From Emergomyces orientalis (Eukaryota > Ascomycota > Eurotiomycetes > Onygenales > Ajellomycetaceae), in contig MOWL01000072.1 in the NCBI GenBank assembly GCA_002110485.1, forward strand, positions 341,270 through 405,269: a stretch of 64,000 bases of DNA, in the 5' to 3' direction. The notes beneath the pieces are model-generated. The model had not been told where the DNA came from, made no database searches, and worked only from the letters and a program-made list of their open reading frames with translations. Below, piece by piece: positions 1 to 13,111 of the stretch (position 1 is its first letter; every line of letters begins with the position of its first letter). A program made the position numbers and the translations under genes.

Positions 1-1270
1 TATCGTAAGCTTAAAACAACGATAGTCCACCCGCAGGCAACCTGGGTGCTGGATTTTCCAGCTTTCATCCTATAGAGTACAAGGCTCTGCCCACAATCCG
101 CAATGATCTTCTCCTTTGGATAAAGAGTAATGTGGAGGCGTCAAAGGATGTAGAAGCAGCTGTGGCCCCGATCTTAAAGGTAGACAAATCTTGGGATTGA
201 CCCAGTAGATAGGAATTGATGAGGTAGCTGAGACCCAAATATTGTGTAGGATGCTGGATGAGCAGCTTATGGGTAGGTTACTCTTGTAGAGTATGGGGAA
301 ATTTGTTCCTTGTTAAGACTCTTCTTTTTTGACGGGGTAAGAAACAATTGCAAAGTGCATTGAACTAATTCCTTGGTCAGCTTCCTGTATAATTAATTGA
401 AATCTGCTCAGCATGGTGCTTGATGTCGTCTGTTCTATGACTTCCCAGTGATCATCTGCTATTGAAACGAGAAAGGGGGAATCCATACAGTTGCTGGTGA
501 CCGGGGGATTGCTGGTGCTGGGGATTGTTTTGCGTGCTATACACATACTTAGGTCTGCGAGAGCTGGGCTTCGTTTTTGTCGCGTTCCAGATGCTTAATG
601 CTGATGTACTAGCTCTATAGTTGGGTCTGCTTTGGAAGCTAGAGTTATAGCTGGCAGCGTTGGTATCCTTGGAATGCTGAGGTCAACCCAGGTCGGCTAT
701 GCAGTCCGCCATATTAACCCCAGCTACAGCCCTAAAAGGTGCATGCCTCTGTGCAGGGCATCGCGGATGTACGCTTATCGTTTCCATCTGGACGAGATAC
801 TCTCTCATTGGCTTCAATTAAACACAACTAAATGTATATCATATTAAAACTCAGTCAATCCTGTTCTCTAATACATGATATGTCGTCTATGTCACTGCGG
901 AGATTTCTCAGGCGAGGGATATTTGATACCTAGAAACCCAAGCTTTGAAAATCTACCAGGTGACAGCAACAAGAATCTTCTTGCTTAGTCTCAGGAATTC
1001 AAGGCTAAAATTAACTGATAGCAGTCAAACAGGTGCTAATGTTTGTTATCCTAGCAGCCTCGATTTGGGAGTCAAATCTATGGATACTGTTGTCAACTGT
1101 TGAAGAAACCAGTATGTCCCTATTTGTCCATTTTTCTCCGGGAAAAATTCACACTGAAGTTATAAACCACTCTAAGGGACATTAAACATAGTGAGTGGAT
1201 CTTGAGCTACTCCCTATGTCCCTCATCCCATTAGGGACCTCGCTCAAGGTTCAAAAGTCAATGGGTTTCG
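1..1270. other. No gene recognised
   Basis: This stretch has mixed composition and only short open frames, none with a recognisable domain. A minus-strand frame at 313-546 and a plus-strand frame at 632-847 are the longest and look like chance. It may include the upstream region of the broken oxidoreductase that follows. Confidence 0.5.
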
Positions 1271-1428
1271 CATGCTGAGGCTGCTCATCAGGTATCAGCG
1301 TCAGTCCCTCACACTCGCTCTTCTGAACACACCATCTGAGCCATGCATATATCTTTCCGCTCGCTCTCCGCAGGCTCCCGGCATTGACCCCCCCTTGCGA
1401 CAGCTGAGCCCTCAGAATTCAATGCTAC

Positions 1429-2290
1429 GAAACTTCAAACCCAGCGACATTATAACACGAAATGTGGCTCTCATTGGCAATGGCTCGTCAGCCAAATACT
1501 CCGCAATCAGTTTGATGGACAAAGGCAAATCGCTCATCGTCGTCGAGAAGCAGGCCCAGATTAGGAGGCCATGTTGAGGCCTACGTTTATCCGCAGCCGG
1601 CATTCCGGTACACATGGCTGTCGTAATTTCCATAATAGCTCTGTGATCACGGACTTTTTCTGCAGATTTGACATCCCCATGAACACAAGGCGTCAGTTCT
1701 CAGGTTCCCAGTTCTACGACAATTTTCACAACAGAAAGAAGCCACTCAAAAGTTCAATCCACCAGGACAGTAATTGGGCGCAGCAGGCGTACATGATAGG
1801 GACGGCTGCTTGAAATCCATGCTTCTCCACGAAGTTCCCGAGTGCATGTACAGATCCTCAGGCACCGAGTTTGGAAGAATTGGCCCATTTCTCAGACGGG
1901 GTATTTGTAGTAATGTGCCAGGTAGGCCGTGAAGAACAATCAGGTGCCAGAAATAGATTGTCAAACCCGACTGTTGAAGAATTTTCGATACATGTCGTCA
2001 GATATTGTCCTAGGTATGTTGACCGGCTCTCTAAGTCCCGCCCACCACAACTCGACCGAAGCCCTCAGTAGAGCCGCAGAAAAGCTTTTCTTCCCCCTCA
2101 AGCCTTCTCCTTTCGTCCGAAGTTCTGTCCGCCCCTCGTTCCAATGGCAAGTGGGGTATTAAGGTCGTCATTCGCGCCCCAAATAACCCAAAGCTCATCA
2201 CCGCCAAAAAACTACACGTCACCTTGCCCCCCAAATTAGACCTCAGCACCACCCAGAAATCTCTCTTCAGCATGTTAGGTAAATAGCTGT
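1429..2290 (+). pseudogene. FAD-dependent oxidoreductase relic (amine oxidase / beta-cyclopiazonate dehydrogenase-like)
   Basis: Fragments of one FAD-dependent flavoprotein occur in the right order but in different frames. The first is a dinucleotide-binding segment, NVALIGNGSSAKYSAISL, followed by IVVEK (about 1459-1560). Next come GGHVEAYVYP (about 1566-1600), FHNSSVITDFFCRFDIPM (about 1637-1690), a weak middle part with LGMLTGSLSP near 2010, and GIKVVIRAPNNPKLITAKKL then HVTLPPKLD (about 2153-2250). Intact relatives read GGGSSG at the first motif; here it is GNGSSA. At least three frameshifts and several stops separate the pieces, and no set of introns rescues them. I read this as a decayed single-copy gene. 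The family assignment rests on motif order and is reasonably firm; the substrate is unknown. Confidence 0.7.
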
Positions 2291-2449
2291 GGAAGATTTG
2301 ATGGAACGTATAGAGATAGAAGGTTGTTAAAATTCTTGCAATTATTAATTTGACATGGGATATAGAATACTCAAACCGCGACGGACGTAACGACCCTAAG
2401 GCGCGAAAATCCGGTGTCCTGGTCGTATCTATGTACTTAACCATGCAAC

Positions 2450-3785
2450 CCGGATAAATAGCAGCACGGAGGGAAAAAAAGTCAGTAGATTATTAAAGTT
2501 ACCCCCCCTTGTGCGAGTCAAACTTACATGTATGTTACCTCAGGGGTAAAAAAATATTAATTAACATGGTTACCCAGGACGAAAAAAAACAACTCTCAAC
2601 TCGCAAGAGATAACTTTAAAATTAAGCTTAGGCTTAACCTTAAACCTTCCCCGCTGTCGATCAATTGATCGATCGCTTTCAAAATGCTTGGCTTCCCTCG
2701 TGACCCCCGAGGAAAAAACCTCCTGGTCGGAGCCTCTCAAGAAGATTTTTTAAGTTAAAAGCATGGGTGTTACTGAGTAAGTTGCATACATACCTACCGA
2801 CCAACCTTGTTGAAATGGCGTCGACGGGCCAAAGGTTCCAACATCTTCAGAAAAAAAAAGAATTAGAAGCAACAGCAGAAGAAGAAAAAAAAGAAGAAAA
2901 AGAAGAAGAAGAAAAAGAAGTAGAAATCCCATGAGGGAGAAGAGCACCAACATAAGATATGTAGAAAGAAGAGATCATCTCAAATACATTATGGATACTA
3001 ATGTCAATTTAGAATTGGGAAGAAAGAAGGAAAAAATATATAAAGATGCACCAGACCAAGCCAGGAAAAAAAGCCATAACTCATAACGGCCACTTTCATG
3101 TAGCTCAAAGACTAATAAAACACGAAAAACACACAAAAACAGAAGGATTAAGGAAAAAAGAAGAAATGATGCAAGGTTTTCAGTGAATGAACTGAAATTA
3201 TTTTAGATTCAACCAGATTGAAGGAAAAAAATTTGAAGATGAAAATGAAAATGAAAAGAACAACTCATAAAAACAAAAGAAAGAAAAAAAAGCGCAAAAC
3301 GCCAATTTTTAGTCTTTCCCACATCCCATCCCATGATATATATAAAAATTCTCTCCATCCATTCCATGACTTCTCTTGACCCGACAAACCCGACAAAACC
3401 CGAAACGCCGTACATATAGTATGATGAAAGGAAGGATATTAAGAAAAAGAAAAGAAAAAAAGGAGAAAAAAGTAGCACATTCAAAAAGAGTAAACATGAC
3501 GACCCGAAGTTTGATAGGTAGATGAGAAATAGGCATACAGAATAAAAAGGAAAAAGTATTCCTTTCTCACCACCCCATCCAAAGCAAAAAATTTAACAAA
3601 ATAAGAAAAAAAAAACATGGAAAAGGTGAATTAGAGAAAAACAAAAGGCGCAAAGAACAAAAGAAACGAGAAGGTCCAATAAAAAAAAGGCCTAAGTCAT
3701 AATCTCTCAAAAACATCTCATTTTTACCCATGATACCAAATGCAGGAGAAAGAGAAAAGAAAAAAACGATAGAAACAGTTCACGA
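2450..3785. other. A/G-rich non-coding stretch, 3' side of the minus-strand gene
   Basis: This is strongly A-rich on the plus strand, with a GAA/GAAA microsatellite at about 2,870-2,930 and many short A runs. The long frames here (for example 2,750-2,953 minus, nearly all Leu/Phe) are translations of purine tracts. It probably contains the 3' UTR of the next gene, read as T-rich on the minus strand. Confidence 0.6.
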
Positions 3786-5643
3786 TCACTCCCTCACATC
3801 CCGATTCCCATTCCCATTCCCAGCCCCAGCCCCAGTCCCACTACCATTCCTATCATTATTTCCCCCACCCCCATTCCTAGCAGGCACGTCCGTAACCCCG
3901 CGCCCCAGATTCCGCGATAACCCCACAGCCGCCCACCACTCATCATTAATATCTTGTCTGCGCGTTAGCTGGTCAATGATGGCTTGGACCTGCTGGAGGT
4001 CTTCCATGGAGCTACTCTGGCCGAAGGAGACGTTTATCGATGTGGGTGTTGAGGTGGATGTTGGGGTCGTTGATGAGGAGGAGGTCGTGTTCGTGTTGGG
4101 GTTGGGGTTTGTGGATTGCGTGGGTTGTTGCTGTTGGGGTCGTTGTCGTCGTCGTTGCTGTTGCTGCTGTTGCTGTTGATGTTGAATGGTGTCTTCGAGC
4201 GCTGCAGCTGCAGCTGATATCCCGATAGGATTTGCGCGACGGCTATACGTCAATCGTCGCCAGGTTGGATCGGGTTCCATGTCCGATTCAGGTTCCGTGT
4301 CAGAGCCTTCAGACGAGGAGAAGAAATCGCAGTGGTTGATGTGGTCTGTGAATGGTTCGAGGGGGATGAAGACACCCGGGCGTGATGGGTTGTTGGCACC
4401 TAAAGAGGAAGGGAGCGTCGATTGTGACGAGTTCGCTGAGCTGCGGGAGGGCGCTGTAGAGGCAGATGCGGTGGCGGAGGTGAAGGAGGAGTCGAAACTT
4501 GGGAGTTGATCATCAGGTGTGATTGTGGTAAACAGGGTTTCCCACATGTTATGTTCTTCATCGTCATTATCATCGTCATCATCGTCATCGTGGTCATCGC
4601 CGCCAGGGCTGAAGCTACGATCGCGATCGCCAAGCCCATCGATGATGTGACGGGGTCGGGTAGTATCTATATCACTTGTATCTGCGACAGAGCGGTGGCC
4701 GACTCTACGGAGTAAAGGCATATTTGTATCGTTACTATCTGATGAGGGCATCGCATGTTCATTACTGCGTGGTGGATATGCTGGCGCAAACCTGGGGCTG
4801 AACGAGACGATCTCTCCAAGGCGGTGCTCCAGGCGGGAATCGGCCGGCGCATTGCCGCTCGACTCTAATCGGCGGGAACGTTCAGTCGAAGGAGGCCATG
4901 AGGGCGGTTGAAGCATCTCGAACCTCAAAGATGACTCTCGTGGGATCCTCATACGACGACCAGGGGAAGGATAGCGTAGGGCATCTCGGGCCAGCTGCTG
5001 GCCTAATTCGCGCCTAGTTTGAGATGAGGAGGAAGAAAATGAATTGGATGCAGGCCAGTCCAGACGAGACTCATTATCCTGAGAGGAATGGTAGCGTGAA
5101 ATTCCCGGTTCGCCAGTAGTTGTAGCCGTACCAGTACCGGTGGCAGTAGTCGTGGCGCCTTCACCTAAGATTTCGCGACTGAGGGTCTCCACCCATTGGG
5201 GCATTGAGGAGCGAAAAGGCACGTATCCAGCAGGACGACTTGAAGAACCACTACTTGGTCCATTGCTACTATTATTATTATTCCTGTGAGGACGGCGAAC
5301 AGTCCGTTGGCGCCGAATAGTGGAGCGGGATGGTGCAAGCGGGTCAGGTTTAGCATTAGCATGGCTTGCGGCGGCGGAACGAGCAGGTGGTTCCCAGTGG
5401 AGACTAAATGAATACAGGGCATGAATATGTCAGTTATTTACTGATAGATATTACGGGTTGTATTTTTAGGTTGTGTTTGGGTGATGATGAAGAATTGCCC
5501 ATGGTTTGCGCAGCCCAGTCGAGGGCGGAGGGCGGCTAGCGTGACACCCAGCAACGCGAATGAAGTCACGAGTAAACCCAGCGGCAACCAGGGGGTTCTT
5601 CCTCCCAAACAAATACACCAGGATGAACTTACGGGATTCCCAT
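3786..5643 (-). CDS. Uncharacterised low-complexity protein, about 542 aa
   Basis: Two exons are inferred: 5643-5633 (11 nt, ATG GGA ATC CC) and 5403-3786, joined across a GTAAGT...TTTAG intron of 229 bp. The mature start reads MGIPLHWEPPARS, and the phase closes. The protein is rich in Ser, Pro and Arg. It has an Asp/Glu run (DDHDDDDDDDNDDEE) in the middle, a poly-Gln tract encoded at about 4,150-4,185, and a Gly/Asn tail. Two ordered islands look conserved: PFRSSMPQWVETLSREIL near the N terminus, and QVQAIIDQLTRRQDINDEWW followed by AAVGLSRNLG near the C terminus. I see no catalytic motif, membrane segment or signal peptide and cannot assign a function. It is divergent from FOL3. Confidence 0.75.
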
Positions 5644-6384
5644 TTTTGCACAGCAACGGAGTAAAGCGAGAGACACGAAGTAGGAAAAGAATGCTGGACA
5701 GTGCGCGACCGAGATATAAGAGAAAAGGGAGGATATCAAGCCAGGAGCGATGCGCAGAGGAGGTGGGCGAGGTGGATGAAGCGGATGAAGTGGTTGTTGA
5801 GGGGGGAAGAAGTTGAGGAGGTTAAGGTGGTTGGTTGGTTTGGTGGTTGGTGATGCGAGGAGAAACGGAAAGGGAAAGGGGAAAAGGCCGCCCTGCAGTG
5901 GAGTTGGTATGGTATTATTGGTATTATTACAACTTGCGAAAGATGTTGTGGGTGGTGTTTTACGGATTGGGCTGTATTAGGCTTGTATTTGAAACCGGAA
6001 CTGCAAAAATCCGAGGAGCTGAGGTACCCGGATTAGGCTTAGTAAGCCCGAGGCAAAGAAGAGATCACGTGGTGTAGAGGCTTACTCAGAGAAATCACAG
6101 AATCAGGCAGCTGATTGGACGGGAAAGAAGACAACGGCTGGCCATAGACACGAAGACATCGCGTCGGAGCAGGAAACGGCTGAGACAGTGGTGTGTTTAA
6201 CATTGATTATTACTCTAGGTAGACCATGAATGCTGCGACATCTGTCATGAAACCTCTGGAACCCACCTGAGCAAGGACCTGAGGAATTGGCCATGGTCAT
6301 GTGATTAGGACCCTCGGGCCAGAAAAATGGGGCCACCTTATCTTCAACTCCACTCCCACCAACTTGCCCCCAAGAAGATCCAAA
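5644..6384. promoter_or_regulatory. Divergent promoter region between the low-complexity gene and FOL3
   Basis: About 740 bp separate the two start codons. The left part (about 5,750-5,890) is G-rich on the plus strand with GGTT and GGTGG repeats, so C-rich in the minus-strand leader, as is common in fungal 5' UTRs. No clear TATA box was seen for either gene. Confidence 0.4.
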
Positions 6385-7755
6385 ATGATTGAACTCGGCC
6401 TCTCCCGCATTGCTCGATTGGTCCAGTCCTCTCCCCTGCCATGGAGAGCCATTCACATCGCCGGCACTAACGGCAAAGGCTCCATCACAAGCTACCTCTC
6501 CGCCCTGCTCACTGCAGCCGGACTGCGTTGCGGCTCCTTTACCTCCCCGCACCTCATCGACCGCTGGGACTGCATAACCATCAACGAGCACGTGGTCCAC
6601 GAACCCGTCTTCCGCCAGATAGAACACAACATCAAACTCCGCAACCAGTCTCTAGGCATTGGCGCGACTGAGTTCGAGCTGCTGACGGCCACCGCGTTCG
6701 AGATCTTCACGCATGAAAATGTCGAGATTGGGATTGTCGAGGTGGGCATGGGGGGCCGGCTGGACGCGACGAATATCTTGAACAATAATAATGTTCTGGT
6801 GTCTATCATTGCAAAGATTGGCTATGACCACCAGGCTATCCTGGGTGATACCATCGAAAAAATCGCAAGGGAGAAAGCTGGCATCATGAAACCTGGCGTT
6901 CCCTGCGTCGCGGACGGGACAAACGACCCAGCTGTCCGAGCCGTCCTCGAGGAAGTCGCGCTGGAATCCCATACACCACTCACCTTCACCCGCCCAGAAA
7001 CTACCACGCAGGAATTCCCCGAGCTCACCAAGATATTCGAGCGTCTTAAAATCGAACCACACCAACAGGCAAATATCGCCTGCGCAATTACGGCTCTACA
7101 ACAGAATCACGTTTTACCATCACCCTCGTCTACTACCACTACTACTACATTACCTCTACCATTACCAAGTCTATTCCAATACATCCACAAAACCCCACGA
7201 CCGGGCCGCTTGCAGGAACTCTCCCTCGAACCCTTGATCGCCCGCAAACACCCCGTCCTCCTCGATGGCGCGCATAACCCACAATCCGCCCAGGTCCTCT
7301 GCTCCTATGTAGACCGCAACCTTCGAAAACAAACAGGCAGCAGCGGGAATGAGAATGGCAACGGCATTCGGAATGGGAATGTTACATGGGTAATCGCTGC
7401 ATCCCAAGGCAAGAACATTCAAGAATTATTCGGCTGCATACTCAAACCCGGTGATAATGTTGCTGTGGTAGAGTTTGGGCCCGTGGATGGTATGCCGTGG
7501 GTGAGAAGTGTGGAGACGGCAGAGCTGCTATCCGTAATACGCAGTGGCAGCACGCCTCATATACCACGATCCGAGGGGTTTGGTAGTGATATATTATCTG
7601 GGTTGAAGTGGGCTGATGAAATGTCGAAGGGGATTGTTGGTGGTGGGGGTGGGGGCGGGGGACCATTGGTAATTGCTGGTAGTCTGTATCTGGTGTCTGA
7701 CATATTGCGGCTGCTTCGCGAGGCAAAAGCAGCAGGCGTGTTGCAAACATCGTAG
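6385..7755 (+). CDS. FOL3: Dihydrofolate synthase (FOL3 / FolC family)
   Basis: Single-exon, 456-aa member of the FolC/Mur ligase family. Dihydrofolate synthase joins L-glutamate to dihydropteroate with ATP in folate synthesis. The start at 6385 gives MIELGLSRIARL, the usual beginning of fungal Fol3; there is no upstream in-frame ATG before a TGA at 6280. Visible motifs in order: P-loop AGTNGKGS (residues 26-33), the folate-loop region FTSPHLIDRWDCITINE, EVGMGGRLDATN, REKAGIMKPGVP, TPRPGRLQEL and LLDGAHNPQSAQ, the start of the C-terminal glutamate-ligase domain. A Thr/Ser/Pro-rich insert (about 7,120-7,175) and an Asn/Gly linker (about 7,340-7,385) are species-specific loops. A poly-Gly run lies near the C terminus. 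Fol3 versus folylpolyglutamate synthase (Met7) was decided by the N terminus and short length. Confidence 0.9.
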   Translation: MIELGLSRIARLVQSSPLPWRAIHIAGTNGKGSITSYLSALLTAAGLRCGSFTSPHLIDRWDCITINEHVVHEPVFRQIEHNIKLRNQSLGIGATEFELLTATAFEIFTHENVEIGIVEVGMGGRLDATNILNNNNVLVSIIAKIGYDHQAILGDTIEKIAREKAGIMKPGVPCVADGTNDPAVRAVLEEVALESHTPLTFTRPETTTQEFPELTKIFERLKIEPHQQANIACAITALQQNHVLPSPSSTTTTTTLPLPLPSLFQYIHKTPRPGRLQELSLEPLIARKHPVLLDGAHNPQSAQVLCSYVDRNLRKQTGSSGNENGNGIRNGNVTWVIAASQGKNIQELFGCILKPGDNVAVVEFGPVDGMPWVRSVETAELLSVIRSGSTPHIPRSEGFGSDILSGLKWADEMSKGIVGGGGGGGGPLVIAGSLYLVSDILRLLREAKAAGVLQTS

Positions 7756-8804
7756 TTGTAGTTCATGTTATGGGAGATTTCCAAAGGTTAGCGCGGATCA
7801 AGGCGTTTTCCTTCGGATAGATGAAATTAATGGTAAACAAAACAAGGGGGCTCAGGTCATCTAGGTATGTATGTATTATTTTGTATATTAATTTTTATTT
7901 TAAATAGAAGTGAAAAAGAGCGAAGTAAATATATAAAATAAATAAGTGGGTCAAGATACAACAATTTATTATTCTGTGCAGAATTCCATTTTATTTGAGT
8001 ATTGTTTTCCGTGTCTATCAGTTTATCTACAAACTTGGCTGGGGCTTGGATCAGAAAATCAGTCAATCAATCAATAGGGCTGACCTAGCCACTACAGGCT
8101 GCTTTTGTTTAGTTATCGCATCTTTCATTGTGTCATCCCCGGCCCTTAGACGGGTTTAGTTCTTGTGTACATGTACAGTACATAGGCAGAGTTGTGCATT
8201 CATTATCATCGAAGCCAACAAAACAGCAGAGAAAAAGCAAATTAAACGGTCGATATTTAAGATTTAAGGGGGAGGAGGTGCAAACACGGTGCATAAATTC
8301 GAAATTATTTAAACAGAAAGCGTCTTCCTTTTTTATTTAAATTTTTTTTTTAAACAAACCAGGTTCAGTTTGGATGGAGTAACTTAGATCTGGACCATGT
8401 TCACAGATCGTTAGCTTGTTTCGTGCCTATTATTATTTACCTACCTAGGTACTGCTTGTTCACAAACGCACCCACCTCTACCACATCTACCATCTTTCAC
8501 CTCCTCATATCCTCCAGATACATCCTTCGTCCTTCATCCTTCGTATCCCTAACCATCCCCGGCCCGAGGAGTAACCCTCCCTCCCTCGAATCGAAAGTCC
8601 TCCGTGGTGCTTTTTGTCCTCTCTGACATGACGATCGATACCTCTCCATCCTCCTCCCCTTGACTTGACCTCCCTTATCTGGAACCCCCCCTCCCTCTCG
8701 GGGGCCTCCCCTCCCTTCCCCTCCCCGCCTTAATCGACTGCCGCGTTTGTGTCTCCGTGTCTCCCAAAATATATCATACATATTCCTTCCTTCCGTTATC
8801 CGCG
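7756..8804. other. Intergenic: FOL3 3' end and sepH upstream region
   Basis: AT-rich 3' sequence runs to about 8,350. A pyrimidine-rich leader (CCTCC/CCTTC repeats, about 8,460-8,760) precedes the sepH start, typical of a long fungal 5' UTR. No gene was recognised here; the short open frames lack domains. Confidence 0.5.
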
Positions 8805-11800
8805 ATGGTGTCACGAGCAGATGACTACTCGGGAGACGCCGCTCGCCCTGCATCTCGCCCGTCATCTTCTCGACCGCAAGAGAATAATAACTATACCCCC
8901 ACCGCCGCAAGGCCTCGAGTTGCAAGATCGGCCACATCTCAATCGAAGAGGGAGTCTACGAGGTCTTCAAAGTCTATGGCAAAGGATGTTGCGGAGCTTA
9001 CGGACTTTGTATGCTTGATATCCCGTTTACAGAGAGGTATATAAGTATATATACACATACACGCAGGCTAATGGCGCGACAGCAATTGGGCGATTGTTTG
9101 GGGAAGGGCGCTTTCGGATCCGTGTATAGGGCGCTGAACTGGGGCACGGGCGAAACGGTGGCCGTCAAGCAGATCAAGCTCACAGATCTACCAAAGAGCG
9201 AGCTTAGAGTTATTATGGTTAGGAAAATGAAATGCTCTCATATGCCCCTACAAATTCTATCTTTTTTCTGACGCGGTTCTACGTTTTTTTTATTATATAT
9301 ATATTTACAGCAAGAAATCGACTTGCTCAAGAATCTCGATGTAAGAGGCTTTTTCTCTTTTGTTCCTTTCTTTTCAAACCTTGGCTCGCGCCGGTATGGT
9401 TCAGGAACCCGAAACAAAACTGACACGGGAATAAAATTAACTTCTGCAGCATCCAAACATTGTCAAGTACCACGGCTTTGTGAAGTCAATCGAGACTCTA
9501 AATATAATTCTTGAGTACGTTGGTATCCAAGCACACCCTACCATACCCAGCCCTAATTAGCCTTTGTGGCAATTGGTTTCCTGATATTGAAATCTGTTTC
9601 TAGATATTGCGAAAATGGCTCCTTGCACTCGATCTCGAAAAACTTTGGTCGATTCCCCGAGAACCTCGTCGGCCTTTACATGTCCCAAGTGCTCCATGGA
9701 CTTTTATACCTCCACGAACAAGGTGTCATACATAGGGATATCAAAGGAGCAAATATTCTCACCACAAAACAAGGACTGGTCAAGCTGGCTGATTTCGGTG
9801 TTGCTAGTCGTACGACGGGGCTCCATGAGTCAAGTGTTGTTGGGACGCCGTATTGGATGGCACCGGAGGTGATAGAGCTGTCTGGCGCAACCACTGCTTC
9901 TGACATTTGGAGTCTTGGTTGCACTGTCATCGAGCTGCTCGAAGGGAAACCGCCCTATTACAAATTCCAGCCTATGCAGGCCTTATTTCGTATTGTTAAT
10001 GACGACCACCCTCCGTTGCCCCAGGGAGCATCGCCTGTCAGCTTCCCCCCCTCCCCCCCCGGATCGTTTTACCCCTTAGAAGCTTTCCTTTTGTACTATT
10101 TAGAAATCTAACAGTTGGGGTAGGCCGTGAGGGATTTCCTCATGCAATGTTTCCAGAAAGATCCGAACCTTCGAGTCACCGCGCGAAAACTTCTAAAGCA
10201 TCCCTGGATAGTCAATGCCAGAAGGTCCGATTCTGTAGTCCCTACGAAATCCACTGAATATGAAGAAGCCGTCAAGAGCGTGCAGGAATGGAACGAGGCC
10301 CTGCGGTCACCGGATGCAAACTCCGCGCGGAAACCCTTACGACCAGGCTATATGAGCCCGGGACAGGGACAGAAGGAATTTTCGCTTCCGCTTGTCATAC
10401 CGTCCAGAGAATCTCTTTCAGGGCCAGGGTCTGGGCCAGGCTACAACAAAGACGCCGCTGAACGGTTTCGGTCCCCCAACGGCGGCGATGCCGATGATAA
10501 CTGGGATGATGATTTCGCTTCCGCTATATCCCCAAGCGCACTTCGACTGCCACACTTGAAGCCACATGACAACTTTGGTGGGATGCTATCGTCCGAGAAG
10601 CTAAAAGCATTTGCTTCTTTTGAGAGCGTAGCTGAACTCGGAAGTATAGGTAGCAACAACGACCCCGCCGGCGATGACGACAATACGACTGTTAACCGTT
10701 CCTTTGATCATAACGAAACAGATCCGCTACAAACCATCCGTCCGTTTGTTCTTCCCCACAAGTTCCCTGAGGAGGAAGGCGGTGGTGGTGTAGGTAGTAG
10801 TAGTAGCCCACCCAAACACCTAAGGCGCTCGCGGCAGCGAAAGTTCTCCATCCCTCCTATTAATACTGGTAGCGCCATCATTACTCCCAGACCCAATCTC
10901 GCCGCTAAACCGGCCCGTCCAGCTGCGTTCTATAAGGAAAGCTCCGTGGAGGATTATTCGGATCTCATCGCTGCGAACGATGCCGTTCTTGAAAAGAAAT
11001 TGCGTGTGATTCAAGTAAGCTTCCTCTTTTCCATACTTAATAGTCCTTTTTCTTTTTTGCAATGACTGTGATGTGGATCAAAAGTTGACTGCGTCAGGGC
11101 GTCGGTAATGATCCGGGCAAATCCGATGCCATCGATATGACCAACTCCAAAATCTTAGAACGAAGCACCGCCAGTAACGATGACTTGGACCAATCCCCGC
11201 AACAATCACGCGCGCGCAGACGGCCTCCAATTAACCGTTCCCGCTCATCCATCGAGATAGAGAAGTTCGCAGAAGATGAAAACGATGAAGACTTTTCTGA
11301 CATCCTTGGTAATGACGAGGATACGCTTATTAAAACCGAAAGCGACGACGGTGGTTCGGACCGGAGCACACTGATGCTCAATTCAAAGCTATCGTCCAAC
11401 TCTTGGTTGGGAGATGTGGATGATGAGGACGATCCGTTTGCGCAGCTTGAGGAGGGACTGGATGAGATGGATCTGGAAGCTAATATCGCTCGTGATAAAT
11501 ACGCACGGTTGCGGAATCAGGTTGAGGGGCTTGTTAGTTCGTTGAAGACATCGCAGGAGGATGATGTTTTGGCGGATATATCCGAGCAGTTGGTGAGTTT
11601 TATCCCTTTCTATATAGATATAAATATGTACATATATATTTGTCGGTATTCTTCGTCTCTATGACGAGAATAGCTACTAACATACCTATCTTTTCCCGTA
11701 GTTGATTCTATATGCCGATTTGCCGGAGACGAAGAGTGTCATTATCAGCGCCCATGGCATGCTTCCTATTCTAGAAATTCTTGAAAATTGCCGGAGAAGG

Positions 11801-13077
11801 GATGTGATATCCAACCTTCTGAAGATTGTTAATGCTGTGAGTCATTCTTATTTTCTGTAAACACATCCTGACGGGAAATCCATTTCTAAGCTGATGGGGG
11901 TCTTCTTTTTCTTTCTTTTTTCTTTAGATTATATTCGACGATTACGAGATCCAAGAGAACCTCTGTTTCGTCGGCGGGATTCCCATAATCAACAAATTCG
12001 CATCCAAGAAATACCCACGGGAAATTCGTCTTGAAGCCGCAGCGTTTGTGCAGCAGATGTACCAAACTTCCACGTTGACGTTGCAGATGTTCGTTAGCGC
12101 GGGCGGTTTGAATGTTCTTGTCGAATTTCTAGAGGATGACTATGAAGATGAGCGGGACCTCGTCTTGATAGGGGTTAATGGGATATGGAGTGTTTTTGAA
12201 TTACAGGTAAGATAATGTCCATTCTTCTTTTGGTCGACCACCTTGCTTGTAAAGGCTGTAGCTTGTAAAGGCTGTATACACTTCAGAACTCACATCCTTA
12301 ATTTTTCTTGTTAAATGCAGGGATCAACTCCGAAAAACGATTTTTGCCGCATTTTATCGAGAAATTCCGTCCTGGATCCGTTGTCCCTGGTTCTAAGCAG
12401 AGTTCTAGATGAAGAGGGAGAATTGGCTGAGCTTTGTGAAGGCCGCATTGCCAATATCTTTTTTATATTCTCGCAAGCTGAAAGTCATGTCAAGGAAATG
12501 GTTGCTGAAAGGACTGTTTTGCATCGTATGTCGAAATCATATCTGAGGAAATCAATATGTTTTCTTTACGCGTTTGCTGACTATTTATCTACAGGGGTCC
12601 TTAAGGAATTGAAGAGGATGACTCCCATTCACCAAATAACGATGCTGAAATTTATCAAAAACCTATCTATGCTGTCCACGACTCTCGAATGCCTCCAAAA
12701 TTCCAATGCAATTGACGTCCTCACGGAGCTACTGAGATCGACTATGAAAGGACCGCAGTTCCGAGAAGTATCTAATCAAATTCTCAACACTATCTATAAC
12801 ATGTGCAGGTTAAGTAAACCGCGTCAGGAAGATGCTGCTTTGAACGGCATCATACCCCTCCTGCAGAAAATCGTCAAGACGGAGCGGCCATTGAAGGAAT
12901 TTGCTCTACCTATTCTCTGCGACATGGCGCATTCTGGGAAAGTCGGCCGCCGAGAGCTGTGGCGCAATAAGGGTCTTCCGTTCTACGTATCTTTACTTTC
13001 TGATCCGTATTGGCAGGTTACTGCTCTCGACGCGATCTTTACATGGTATTTTGTTCCCTAGCCGTCTATAGTTATAC

Positions 13078-13111
<34 letters not shown>

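Noticed and set aside
2031..2444. 137-codon minus-strand frame
   Set aside because: It overlaps the oxidoreductase relic, whose plus-strand motifs are clear, and has no recognisable feature itself.
2750..3540. Leu/Phe-rich minus-strand frames as membrane proteins
   Set aside because: They are translations of A/G-rich tracts with no start context or conserved pattern.
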